Shown here: one piece after another, positions 52,020 through 59,731 of the stretch
Layout: every line of letters starts with the position of its first letter
How positions within the stretch are numbered: position 1 is the first letter of the stretch
From: Paractinoplanes durhamensis
GTDB lineage: Bacteria > Actinomycetota > Actinomycetes > Mycobacteriales > Micromonosporaceae
Reading direction: 5' to 3'
Length of the DNA: 64,000 nt
NCBI RefSeq assembly: GCF_016862175.1
Contig: NZ_BOML01000034.1
Coordinates: 62,001-126,000, forward strand
The notes under the pieces: generated by a model
The model's input: only the letters and a program-made list of their open reading frames with translations
What the model was told of the DNA's origin: nothing
Databases searched by the model: none
Program-made: the position numbers and the translations under genes

Positions 52020-52675
52020 GCGAGCACGGCCTGCTCGGGGTGCCCGACGCCGGAGCCTTCCTGGCCCGGCTGACCAGGCTCGACCCGGGTGCGCCGGTGC
52101 GGTTGCGCGGCGCGTCCGGGCGCACCGCGCTCTGGGCCCGGCTGCCGTGGGACGTGCTGGTCACCCGCGAGGTGGCCGGCCGTGGCCCGGACGACGCCAC
52201 GGTGTCCGCGTCCGAGCTGCTGGCGGTGCTGGCCAAGGGCGGCGATCGACTGCCTGCGCGCCGTGACGCGCAGTGGCGCTGGCCGTTGCCACCGCCCGCG
52301 AGCGAAACGGTGGAGTCGGTGTCCGCGGCGGAGCTGACCCGGCTGGCCACCGCGGCGGCCGGCACCCTGCGGGAGGTCTCGGCGGGCGGCCTGGCCGGCC
52401 GGGCGGTGGGTCAGCGGGCGGTGCGCGACGCACTGCTCGACCACGTCGCTCTCGTTGTGACACTCGCGGGTGGCCAGTCGGTGGAGGTGTCACAACGCCT
52501 CGTTCAGGCGATCTCCCGAATGGGTTTCCTCGGCCCGGAGGGTGCGGACGTGCCGGATACTCGAGTCAGAGTGGCCGGACGCTGGGTGGGACTCTCCGCA
52601 CCATATGGAGTTGCCTGGCTACAGACCGTCAGTAAATTGACCGTTGTGCCCATAGGGAGTCACCCGAAAGGGTGA
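52016..52675 (+). CDS. Conserved hypothetical protein downstream of ettA-thioesterase
   Basis: 219-residue soluble protein without a domain I can name. It is Ala/Arg/Val-rich with a predicted alpha/beta mix: LGVPDAGAFLARLTRLD, then VRLRGASGRTALWARLPWDVLVTREVAG, a helix SASELLAVLAKGGDRLP, later AELTRLATAAAGTLREV and RAVRDALLDHVALVVTL, and a C-terminal VSKLTVVPIGSHPKG. No catalytic motif stands out. Position after ettA and the thioesterase suggests one transcript. The start is the third of three tandem ATGA sites, so translation is probably by reinitiation. No separate Shine-Dalgarno is present beyond the repeated GAGCGAG. Confidence 0.68.
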   Translation: MSEHGLLGVPDAGAFLARLTRLDPGAPVRLRGASGRTALWARLPWDVLVTREVAGRGPDDATVSASELLAVLAKGGDRLPARRDAQWRWPLPPPASETVESVSAAELTRLATAAAGTLREVSAGGLAGRAVGQRAVRDALLDHVALVVTLAGGQSVEVSQRLVQAISRMGFLGPEGADVPDTRVRVAGRWVGLSAPYGVAWLQTVSKLTVVPIGSHPKG

Positions 52676-52807
52676 TGCCGTATCGGACGTCCGGTCGCGC
52701 CCTCCGGTTGGGGGGATGACCTCCGCGACCTGTACGGGTACCGTCGGCCCTCGGATCCAGTTCGCTACGTCCGGCGGTGGGTCTGCTGGGGAGTGAGGTG
52801 CGCAACG

Positions 52808-53389
52808 ATGCCGTGGTGGTCATGGCGTCCGGGTTCGGCCGCGGGCAACGCGCCGGATTCTGATAGCGGTTCGGCGGTGCGGAGCACCGTTCGCGTCGGG
52901 GTTCCCGCTCAGCGGGAGCCGAGCCGAGTGGTTGTTCCGGCCGACGCGGTCAAGTCCGAAGAGTCCGAGCAGATCGCTCCGGTGACGCTGGCGCGCATCG
53001 GCAAGGCGCTCGACATGCTCGACATCCGGTTCCTCGCCGACGGCGGCGGCAGCCTGCTGGCGATGTGGGAGCGGCACGCGGTGCTGTTCACCCTCGAGGG
53101 CCCCGACGACGAGATCCTCGTGATGCGGGCCCGCCCGCACGCCACGGTCCCGCCGGACTGGGCCGACCGCGCCTACCGCGTGGTAAACGAGTGGAACCAC
53201 ACCCGCCGCTTCTGCAAGGCCTACGTAGGCGACCCAACAGAACGAGGCCAACTCCCGATCTACGCCGAGCTGCAGGTCCCGCTGGCAGCCGGAGCCCACG
53301 ACGCCTTGGTAGTGGAAATGCTGGACTGCGGAGCAGCAGTAGCAACAAGCTTCGTGGACTGGCTACACGACGAGGGAGCCCTGCTCTAA
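52808..53389 (+). CDS. YbjN-domain protein
   Basis: 193-residue protein with a YbjN / type III secretion chaperone-like domain (about 60-190). It has VTLARIGKALDMLDIRFLAD, strands LLAMWERHAVLFTLEG and EILVMRARPHA, then helix ADRAYRVVNEWNHTRRFCKAYVGD and the final helix ATSFVDWLHDEG. YbjN domains act as small sensory or chaperone-like modules; role in actinomycetes is unknown. The N-terminal about 55 residues are variable and Ser/Val-rich. ATG 52808 follows GAGG. The last about 150 bp use many A-ending codons (GCA, GTA, ACA, CTA) unlike the rest of the gene. Confidence 0.75.
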   Translation: MPWWSWRPGSAAGNAPDSDSGSAVRSTVRVGVPAQREPSRVVVPADAVKSEESEQIAPVTLARIGKALDMLDIRFLADGGGSLLAMWERHAVLFTLEGPDDEILVMRARPHATVPPDWADRAYRVVNEWNHTRRFCKAYVGDPTERGQLPIYAELQVPLAAGAHDALVVEMLDCGAAVATSFVDWLHDEGALL

Positions 53390-53503
53390 CCACCCCCGAG
53401 GGGCCGCAACCCCCGCAGCTTGGTGTTGACGTGCCCGCCCAGCCCGGGACCCACGGGTTACTTGGTGTCCTAGTTTTCTGGGGTGCCCCGACTCAGTGAA
53501 CTG

Positions 53504-53616
53504 CCCGCGATTGCCCCGTTGATGAGCAGAGAACCGATTTTCTGACGCCGCGCTCTTTCTTTTGCGGGGGCAGAAAATCGGCTCTCTGCTCATCAACTCT
53601 CAGGGGCAATCGCGGG
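53504..53616. repeat. 113-bp imperfect palindrome
   Basis: Arm pairs: CCCGCGATTGCCCC (53504-53517) with GGGGCAATCGCGGG (53603-53616); GTTGATGAGCAGAGA (53518-53532) with TCTCTGCTCATCAAC (53583-53597); CCGATTTTCTG (53534-53544) with CAGAAAATCGG (53571-53581). That is 40 bp of perfect pairing, broken only by a five-base bulge (TCTCA, 53598-53602) and one mismatch. The 26-base centre holds ACGCCGCGCTCTTTC and TTTTGCGGGGG. It could be a strong bidirectional terminator or a MITE/REP-like mobile repeat. No target-site duplication is obvious. Confidence 0.8.
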
Positions 53617-53662
53617 CTGAGCGAAGCGAGGCCAGCCAGCTCAGCAGCCGTGTGCAACCACC

Positions 53663-53728
53663 CCAGCCAAGCACCCGGCGAGCGCGCCCCCCAGCCCAGC
53701 CAAGCACCCGGTAAGCGCGCCACCCAGC
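53663..53728. repeat. Two 33-bp direct repeats
   Basis: Units 53663-53695 and 53696-53728, each beginning CCAGCCAAGCACCCGG and continuing with an AGCGCGCC segment before CCCAGC, differing at three positions. They lie just beyond the palindrome and end 4 bp before the stop of the propeller gene. Period is a multiple of three, but no gene spans them. Confidence 0.6.
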
Positions 53729-53732
53729 CCGA

Positions 53733-54983
53733 TCAAAGCGGGAACATGCCCACCCGCCCGTGGTACTCATGGCCCAGCTCATCGGTGTCCGAGCCAACAA
53801 GCAGCCCATGCGGCACCACCAGGAAGCAACGAACCCCGACCCCCCGAGAGCGGGTCGGGTTCCAGCTGAGGGCCCGCCCGGTAACAGGGCTCACCGCCCC
53901 GATCCCCGGCCGGGAGACCGCCCCCGCCCCCGGCCCCTTGGCGTCGGTGCCATACGGGTTGTCGAAGTAGCGTTGGTGCCCACCGAGGTAAACGGCCGAC
54001 CCGGTGACCGAGAGCGCATAAAGCGAATCCCCACCGGTCCGCTGCACCCAGGTCGGGTTGTGCCGCCCATTACCAACAGTCTCGAACCGGGCCGCCGAGT
54101 CGCAGAGCCGGTCCGGCGAGGACGCCCGCCCGGTCGCGGCGACCACGAAATACCCACCGTCCGGCGAGAACTTGACCTGCCGCAGGTAGGTGTCGAAGCC
54201 CTTCATGCAGGCCGGCTTGTAGGCGTCGGTGTACCAGTTCAGCAGGGTCGCCCGCGGCCCGGCGACGTCGAACATGGCGATCTGGGTGCGGTCGTAGCCA
54301 CCGGCCTTCAGCAGCGCCCCGATCGCGACCAGCCGGCGGCCGTCGGGGGAGATGTCGAAGTGCTCGACCCGGGTGCGGCTCAGGCCGGGCGCGGTGAGCC
54401 GCGCGTCGAACCCGGTGTCGACCGCGCCGGTGGTCGTGTTCATCCGGGCCAGAGCGTCCCGCTCCACCCCGTTGATGGCCGAGAACGTGCCGGCCGCGTA
54501 CAGCAGGGAACCGCGCGCCTGCACCGCCCGGACGTCGCCCCAGTTGATCGACGCCCGGAAGGACGAGACCCGCTCACCGTCCATGTCCAGCCGGGCCAGC
54601 CCGCGCTGGGCGGAGCCGTTGACCGACTTGAACGCCCCACCGGCGTAGACCGTGCTGTCCGGTCCGGTGGCGAGCGAGTAGACCGCGCCGTCCACCTCGG
54701 GGGCGAACGATCGGATCTCGCCGTCGCTCAGCCCGAACGCGAAGAGGTTCTTGCGGGCGTAGGTGTGCCGGCGGCTGCTGTCGGCGACCTTGGTGAAGGA
54801 GCCGCCGACCACGACGGTGTCGCCGACCAGAGCCATGCTCCAGACGGTGCCGTCGAGAACGTGCGGGGTGAAATCGACCGGGTTGGCCGAGACGATGGCG
54901 GACTGGGCCGGGTCGGCCTCGGCCGGATGCGCGCACGCCACAGCGGCGGCGACGAGGACTGCGGCGGCGAGCAGGCGACGCAT
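53733..54983 (-). CDS. Secreted beta-propeller protein
   Basis: 416-residue exported protein. Signal peptide about 1-25 (MRRLLAAAVLVAAAVA with cleavage near AEA), then repeated blade-like units about 45-60 residues long: VWSMALVGDTVVVGGSFTKV, VYSLATGPDSTVYAGGAFKSV and VRAVQARGSLLYAAGTFSAING, each with the V-Y-A/V-G-G-F pattern of delta-60/Kelch-like propellers. The later blades are more divergent. Such proteins bind ligands or partners outside the cell; no enzymatic residues stand out. ATG 54983 is chosen because GGAG lies eight bases upstream; ATG 55025 would put 14 residues before the signal peptide. Stands alone, convergent with the YbjN gene. Confidence 0.78.
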   Translation of the reverse strand: MRRLLAAAVLVAAAVACAHPAEADPAQSAIVSANPVDFTPHVLDGTVWSMALVGDTVVVGGSFTKVADSSRRHTYARKNLFAFGLSDGEIRSFAPEVDGAVYSLATGPDSTVYAGGAFKSVNGSAQRGLARLDMDGERVSSFRASINWGDVRAVQARGSLLYAAGTFSAINGVERDALARMNTTTGAVDTGFDARLTAPGLSRTRVEHFDISPDGRRLVAIGALLKAGGYDRTQIAMFDVAGPRATLLNWYTDAYKPACMKGFDTYLRQVKFSPDGGYFVVAATGRASSPDRLCDSAARFETVGNGRHNPTWVQRTGGDSLYALSVTGSAVYLGGHQRYFDNPYGTDAKGPGAGAVSRPGIGAVSPVTGRALSWNPTRSRGVGVRCFLVVPHGLLVGSDTDELGHEYHGRVGMFPL

Positions 54984-55066
54984 GGGGGCGGCTCCAGGGC
55001 ACGGATGATCGGATGGATTTGTCATCTGATCAAACGAGCGGCCGGCACACCCGGAAACGGAATGGA

Positions 55067-55456
55067 TCAGGCATTGACCATGAAGTAGGCGGCCCGCTCC
55101 AGGTAGTCCCACAGCGCGGTCTCGTGCTCCTTGGGCAGGCCGATCGAGTCGACGGCGTCGCGCATGTGCTTGAGCCAGGCGTCCCGGGCGGCCTCGTCGA
55201 CCACGAACGGCGCGTGCCGCATCCGCAGGCGCGGGTGACCCCGGCTGGCCGAGTAGGTGTTGGGTCCGCCCCAGTACTGCATCAGGAACAGCGTCAGCCG
55301 GTCGGCGGCCGGGCCCAGATCCTCCTCCGGGTACATCGGGCGGAGCAGCGGGTCCTCGGCCACGCCCTCGTAGAACTTCGCGACGAGCCGGCGGAACGTG
55401 GGTTCGCCGCCGATCGCCTCGAAAAAGGTGATGTCTTCCGGAGAGGGTGCGCTCAC
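55067..55456 (-). CDS. glbO: Group II truncated hemoglobin
   Basis: 129-residue TrHbO-type globin. Proximal His in RMRHAPFVVD (F8); distal-side Tyr in FYEGVAEDPLLRPMYP; the FLMQYWGGPNTYS segment and W near GLPKEHETALWDYLERAAYFM match group II. Binds O2, with proposed roles in oxygen or redox chemistry and peroxide/NO handling in actinomycetes. GTG 55456 overlaps the stop of the MFS gene upstream (GTGA), so the two are coupled. Confidence 0.92.
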   Translation of the reverse strand: MSAPSPEDITFFEAIGGEPTFRRLVAKFYEGVAEDPLLRPMYPEEDLGPAADRLTLFLMQYWGGPNTYSASRGHPRLRMRHAPFVVDEAARDAWLKHMRDAVDSIGLPKEHETALWDYLERAAYFMVNA

Positions 55457-56871
55457 GCGTCCATCCTGCCAGCAGCCGCTGGACGGTCGGGTGTGACGCT
55501 CGTCGTGGCGGCCGGCGCGACCTCGGGGGAGAGGGCGGGTGCCGGCACGGTGGGTGCGTCGGCCGGCGGGTAGGTGGCCGACGCCTCCTCGATGGCGGCC
55601 TCGAACGTCTCTTCGCTGGGCCAGCGGGCCGACAGGTAGGCCATCGCGGCGGTGCCGGCCAGCCCGGTGAGGCCGACCACCGCGGGCAGCCAGAACAGGT
55701 CGGCGAGCAGGCCGGTGACCATGACACCGGCGAACTGGGCGAGCTGGATGCCGCCCTGGATGACGCCGAACGCCCGGGCGCGGTAGCCGTGCGGCAGCAT
55801 CAGCACGAACTTGCCGTTCAGGGTGGGCGACAGCCCGCCCGCGGCGACACCGGAGATGGCGACGATCAGCACGACGATCGGCATCGGCGGGTCGAACGCC
55901 GCCGGGACCAGGGCGAGGCAGGCCAGGATCGCGAACGGGCGGATCAGCCGGTCGCGCAGGGCCGGGCTGGCCAGCCGGGTGATGAGCAGGCCGCCGACCA
56001 CGAAGCCGATCGGGTTGGCCGCCATGATCAGGCCCTGGTTGAGGCCGCGGGCGGCCGCGTCGCCGCTGCCCTCGGCGGCCCAGGCGACGGCCAGGCTCTC
56101 CGGCGCGATCACGAACAGGCTCATCACGAACACCATCAGCGCGATCGAGCGCAGCACCGGGCGGCCGAAGACGAGCTGGAAGCCCTCGCCGGACTCGTGC
56201 AGCAGGTGGGTGCGCTGGGCCCGGGTGCGGGTGGCCGGCCGGGGCCGGACGCCGCGGGCGATCACCGCCGCCGAGAGCGCGAACGTCAGCGCGTCGGCGG
56301 CGAGCGCCACCCGCGGGCTGATCGTGGTCGCGATGGTCGCCCCGGCCAGGTAGCCCAGGACCATGGCGGCCTGGGTGGTGGTCTGGTTGATGGCGATCGC
56401 GGTGGGCAGCTTTTCCCGGCCGACCAGCTGCGGCAGCAGCGCGGATCGGGCCGCCTGGGTCGGCGGCATGCCGAGGCTGGCCAGGAAGACCAGGACCAGC
56501 ATCGCCCAGACCGGCATGTGCGGGACCAGCAGCAGGGCGATCGGCACCATCCGGGACAGGTCCGCGATGATCAGGACCCGGCGGTACGGATAGCGCTCGG
56601 CCAGGGCGGAGAGAAGCGTCCCGCCGATGATCCAGGGGAGGAACGAGACGCCGAAGGCCGCCGCCGACAGGAGCACCGATTCGCTCTGCTGGTAGACCAG
56701 CACGGTGACCGCGGCCTTGGACAGATAGTCCCCGGCCCAGTTCACCATCAGCGACAGATAGATCGCTCGGTACTCACGGACGGCGAAGACGTCCCGGAAA
56801 GTCACCGGTCGGCTCCGCTCAGTCACGGTTTTGGCTCGGTCGGCCGCCCGTGCAGCGGGGTCATCGGACAC
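55453..56871 (-). CDS. MFS transporter
   Basis: 472-residue major facilitator with 12 predicted helices, related to the MFS_3/enterobactin-exporter-like group. The N-terminal FRDVFAVREYRAIYLSLMVNWAGDYLSK segment and the AERYPYRRVLIIADLSRM loop take the place of motif A. The C-terminal about 50 residues are Pro/Ala-rich and disordered. It probably exports a small molecule. GTG 56871 is preferred because GGAGGA lies six bases upstream; ATG 56883 is four codons earlier. It precedes glbO by a 4-bp overlap, an unusual partner for a transporter. Confidence 0.85.
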   Translation of the reverse strand: MSDDPAARAADRAKTVTERSRPVTFRDVFAVREYRAIYLSLMVNWAGDYLSKAAVTVLVYQQSESVLLSAAAFGVSFLPWIIGGTLLSALAERYPYRRVLIIADLSRMVPIALLLVPHMPVWAMLVLVFLASLGMPPTQAARSALLPQLVGREKLPTAIAINQTTTQAAMVLGYLAGATIATTISPRVALAADALTFALSAAVIARGVRPRPATRTRAQRTHLLHESGEGFQLVFGRPVLRSIALMVFVMSLFVIAPESLAVAWAAEGSGDAAARGLNQGLIMAANPIGFVVGGLLITRLASPALRDRLIRPFAILACLALVPAAFDPPMPIVVLIVAISGVAAGGLSPTLNGKFVLMLPHGYRARAFGVIQGGIQLAQFAGVMVTGLLADLFWLPAVVGLTGLAGTAAMAYLSARWPSEETFEAAIEEASATYPPADAPTVPAPALSPEVAPAATTSVTPDRPAAAGRMDA

Positions 56872-57075
56872 CAGGTCCTCCATCGATCTCGGCACTCGCC
56901 GGGTCGCGACGATCGCCGGGGCACGCCCGCTGGGTGGGCCCGGCGGAACGTGATGCCGCATGTGCAGATGCTCAAGCGGATTCTGCCCGATCGTCCGAGT
57001 CGATGCTAGGGCGTACGGCCGGATTGTCGGCCGTTCGGTGGAGGGTGACTATCCCCCGGAAGAACTAATCCCAGC

Positions 57076-58149
57076 TCAAGACCGCTTGTCCGGGTCCGGG
57101 TCCGGTTCAGAAGGTCGCAAATACGCGGGCGGTACCGCCGCGCGTGGCATCAATCGAGAGGCGGCGATGCGTTCGGAGAGGCCGCCCAGGTCCAGGGCCT
57201 CCATCAGCGCGCGGCGCAGCTCCCGTTGAAGAACCCCCTGACCGTCCGCGGTGGTCTTCGCGATGGTCCGGATGACCGCGCCGTCGACGGTCAGCTGCTC
57301 GACACCCACGACGTCCGGCGGTTCGAGGAACTCGTTCTGGTGCTCGGGCGACTCGGCCACCATCTCGGCCGCCGTGCGCAGCACGCTGATCGCCTCTTCC
57401 GAGTTGACGAAGCCGATCGGGATGTCGATCACGACGAGCGCCCAGCCCTGGCTCTTGTTGCCGACCCGCACGATCTCGCCGTTCCGGATGTACCAGAGCA
57501 CCCCGCGCATGTCCCGGACCGTGGTGATCCGCAGGCCGACCGTGTCGACGACGCCGACCGCTTCGCCGAGGTCGACCGTGTCGCCCACCCCGTACTGGTC
57601 CTCCAGTAGCATGAACAGGCCGGCTATCAGGTCCTTGACCAGGCTCTGCGCGCCGAAGCCGAGGGCCACCCCGACGATGCCCGCGCTGGCCAGCAGCGGG
57701 CCCAGGTTGAAGCCGAGCTCGCCGAAGACCAGCAGGACGGCCATCGTGAACACCACGGCGGTGACGAAGCTGCGCAGCACCGAGCCGATCGCCTCGGCCC
57801 GCTGCCGGCGCCGCTCCGGGATGAACTGCCCTTCCTCGGCGGTCGCGGTCGCCTTCTCCTTCAGCGGCTTCAGCAGGGCCGGCATCGCGGCCCGGCTGGT
57901 GCTGTTGGTGAGCCGTTTGATCGCCCGGTGCAGCAGGAAGCGGATCAGCATCGCGATCAGGATGATCGCCAGGATCCGCAGCGGCTTCACGATGACCCAG
58001 TAGCTGGAGTTGGCCAGCCACCGGTTGCCGGTCCAGTCGTAGACGCGACTGCACACCACGTCGGTGTCACAGATCCTGGTCACGTCGATCGACTCGAAGA
58101 CCGACGGAGTGCCGGCGGCGGGGCCGGGAGTAGGGGCGAGAAGCAACAC
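57076..58149 (-). CDS. Small-conductance mechanosensitive channel (MscS family)
   Basis: 357-residue channel protein. Transmembrane helices at about 55-75 and 128-148, and the pore-lining TM3 with LASAGIVGVALGFGAQSLVKDLIAG (about 152-176; the Gly/Ala pattern and the QSLVKD break are characteristic). Then the beta domain (YGVGDTVDLGEAVGVVDTVGLRITTVRD) and a C-terminal cytosolic domain. It opens under membrane tension to release solutes on osmotic downshock. The extracellular N-terminal segment has two Cys (ICDTDVVC). GTG 58149; the ribosome-binding site is weak. Confidence 0.92.
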   Translation of the reverse strand: MLLLAPTPGPAAGTPSVFESIDVTRICDTDVVCSRVYDWTGNRWLANSSYWVIVKPLRILAIILIAMLIRFLLHRAIKRLTNSTSRAAMPALLKPLKEKATATAEEGQFIPERRRQRAEAIGSVLRSFVTAVVFTMAVLLVFGELGFNLGPLLASAGIVGVALGFGAQSLVKDLIAGLFMLLEDQYGVGDTVDLGEAVGVVDTVGLRITTVRDMRGVLWYIRNGEIVRVGNKSQGWALVVIDIPIGFVNSEEAISVLRTAAEMVAESPEHQNEFLEPPDVVGVEQLTVDGAVIRTIAKTTADGQGVLQRELRRALMEALDLGGLSERIAASRLMPRAAVPPAYLRPSEPDPDPDKRS

Positions 58150-58339
58150 GGAGAGCTACCGTACCGGGCGAAGCTGAGCCCGCTTTCAGGTGTCACACAG
58201 CTCACTGACCTCAGACGTTTACCGGACGGCTACGGATTGCGCTCGCAATTTGGTCATCCATCAGGGACTATTGGCGCACGGACCATGGCCGAAGACGTCT
58301 CGGGAGCGGTTGACAGACCAACACCGGAGGGTGATCGCG

Positions 58340-58888
58340 ATGCCTGACATACGACCTGCAGTGGGCTCATCCGCGTTAGTTCTGAACGCCACCTACGAGC
58401 CGCTGTGCGTCGTATCGGTGCGTCGAGCGACCATTCTCGTGCTGACCGCCAAGGCGGAGTGCGTCTCCGACGGCGACGGCATCCTGCACTCGGTGCACAC
58501 CAATCTTCCGATTCCCTCGGTGGTCCGCCTCACGCGGTACGTGAAGGTTCCGTACCGCACGCACATCGGCCTGTCCCGCCGCGCGATCTTCGCCCGGGAC
58601 GGCGGCCGCTGCGCCTACTGCCGCGGATCGGCCGAGACCATCGACCACGTGTTCCCGCGCAGCCGTGGCGGGCTGCACGCCTGGGAGAACGTCGTGGCCG
58701 CCTGCGCCAAGTGCAACCACAGCAAAGGCGACAAGACACCGGCCGAGCTGGGGTGGCGGCTACATTCGGTGCCGGCCGCACCACGCGGGGTGGCTTGGCG
58801 GGTTCTCGGACACCGCACGCCAGACCCGCGATGGGCCGACTGGCTCGATCTCCCTGCCGCCCCGGCCGTACAGGCCGAGGCGGCTTGA
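58340..58888 (+). CDS. HNH endonuclease
   Basis: 182-residue HNH nuclease of the type widespread in actinomycetes. The N-terminal domain (about 10-75) with ALVLNATYEPLCVVSVRRA leads to the zinc-framed HNH core: CAYC (91-94), IDHVFPRSRGG (101-111), ENVVAACAKCNHSKGD (116-131). DH, N and the final N-H/K positions are intact, so catalysis is plausible. The biological role (repair, restriction-like or domesticated) is not known. ATG 58340 has GGAGGG eight bases upstream. Convergent with the sortase gene 7 bp away. Confidence 0.9.
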   Translation: MPDIRPAVGSSALVLNATYEPLCVVSVRRATILVLTAKAECVSDGDGILHSVHTNLPIPSVVRLTRYVKVPYRTHIGLSRRAIFARDGGRCAYCRGSAETIDHVFPRSRGGLHAWENVVAACAKCNHSKGDKTPAELGWRLHSVPAAPRGVAWRVLGHRTPDPRWADWLDLPAAPAVQAEAA

Positions 58889-58895
58889 TTTTTTC

Positions 58896-59723
58896 CTAGG
58901 CCTTTCGGGTCTCGACCAAGGACGCGAACACCACCACGTTGTCCTGGTAGCCGGTCTTGCCGCCGACCCACTTGCCGCCGCAGGTCATCAGCCGCAGCGA
59001 CGGGCGGCTGAAGTCGCCATAGACCCGCTGCACCGGCAGCTTGCCCTTGTCGAAGTGCTCGACCGAGTTGATCTCGAAGATGGCCACCGAGTTGTCCGCG
59101 CGCAGTACCTCGATGCGCTGCCCCGGCTTGAGCTTGGGCAGGTCGTAGAAGACCGACGGTCCGGTCCGGGTGTCGGCGTGCCCGACGATCAGGGCCGGCC
59201 CGAACTGGCCGGGGCTCGGCCCGCCGTCGAACCAGCCGGCCTCGTTGTGCCGCTTCAGCGGGGGCACGCCCACCGAGCCGTCGGTGGCCAGGCCGACGTC
59301 GAGGATCGGCGCCTCCACCTTGATCGACGGGATGGTGAGCCGCTCCGGCCGGCTCGGGTCGAGCACCGGGAAGGCACGCGGCGGCGGCTCGGCCGACGCC
59401 TTGCCGCCGAAGAGGTCGGGCAGGTCGATGCTGGTCGCGGCGCCGATGCCCATCGCCACCATGAACAGCCCGAGGAACACCAGGGCGAGCACGATCAGCC
59501 CGACCGGCCAGGGTCGCTTGCCGCGGATGGGCCGGGGCGGGTCCTTGGGCCGGGGCCGCGGTTGCGGTGCCCGGAAGGGGGGTCGGCCCGGGACGCTCGG
59601 CGGCGGCGGCAACGGCCCGGTGATGGTGCCGGGCGGGGGCGCGGCGATGACCTGGGCAGGCTGCTTGCGCAGGACCGACTCGGGCATGCGGGAGCCGGTC
59701 ACCGGCGTCTGTCGGCGGGCCAT
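58896..59723 (-). CDS. Class F sortase
   Basis: 275-residue membrane-anchored transpeptidase. A long Pro/Arg-rich cytosolic N-terminus (about 1-70) precedes one helix (about 74-96) and the sortase domain with SIKVEAPILDVGL, catalytic H182 in IVGHADTR, and C248 in LRLMTCGGKW. The strand after it reads GYQDNVVVFASL, without an obvious catalytic Arg. Class F sortases are typical of actinomycetes, and their natural substrates are mostly unknown. The gene encoded 8 bp upstream on the same strand has a C-terminal sorting-like end and may be its substrate. Confidence 0.9.
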   Translation of the reverse strand: MARRQTPVTGSRMPESVLRKQPAQVIAAPPPGTITGPLPPPPSVPGRPPFRAPQPRPRPKDPPRPIRGKRPWPVGLIVLALVFLGLFMVAMGIGAATSIDLPDLFGGKASAEPPPRAFPVLDPSRPERLTIPSIKVEAPILDVGLATDGSVGVPPLKRHNEAGWFDGGPSPGQFGPALIVGHADTRTGPSVFYDLPKLKPGQRIEVLRADNSVAIFEINSVEHFDKGKLPVQRVYGDFSRPSLRLMTCGGKWVGGKTGYQDNVVVFASLVETRKA

Positions 59724-59731
59724 CGGCGGCC

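Larger units (their letters stand above)
53390..53732. other. Intergenic region between convergent genes with palindrome and tandem repeat
   Basis: 343 bp without a supportable gene. It contains the long inverted repeat at 53504-53616 and the 33-bp tandem repeat at 53663-53728, listed separately. Base composition is lower in G+C around the palindrome than in flanking genes. Confidence 0.6.

Noticed and set aside
53504..53616. Insertion sequence at the long palindrome
   Set aside because: No transposase frame, and I could not see a target-site duplication; at most a non-autonomous repeat.
53363..53809. Open frames across the palindrome and 33-bp repeats
   Set aside because: They consist of repeat-derived Trp/Gly/Arg-rich text, overlap the hairpin and lack start signals.
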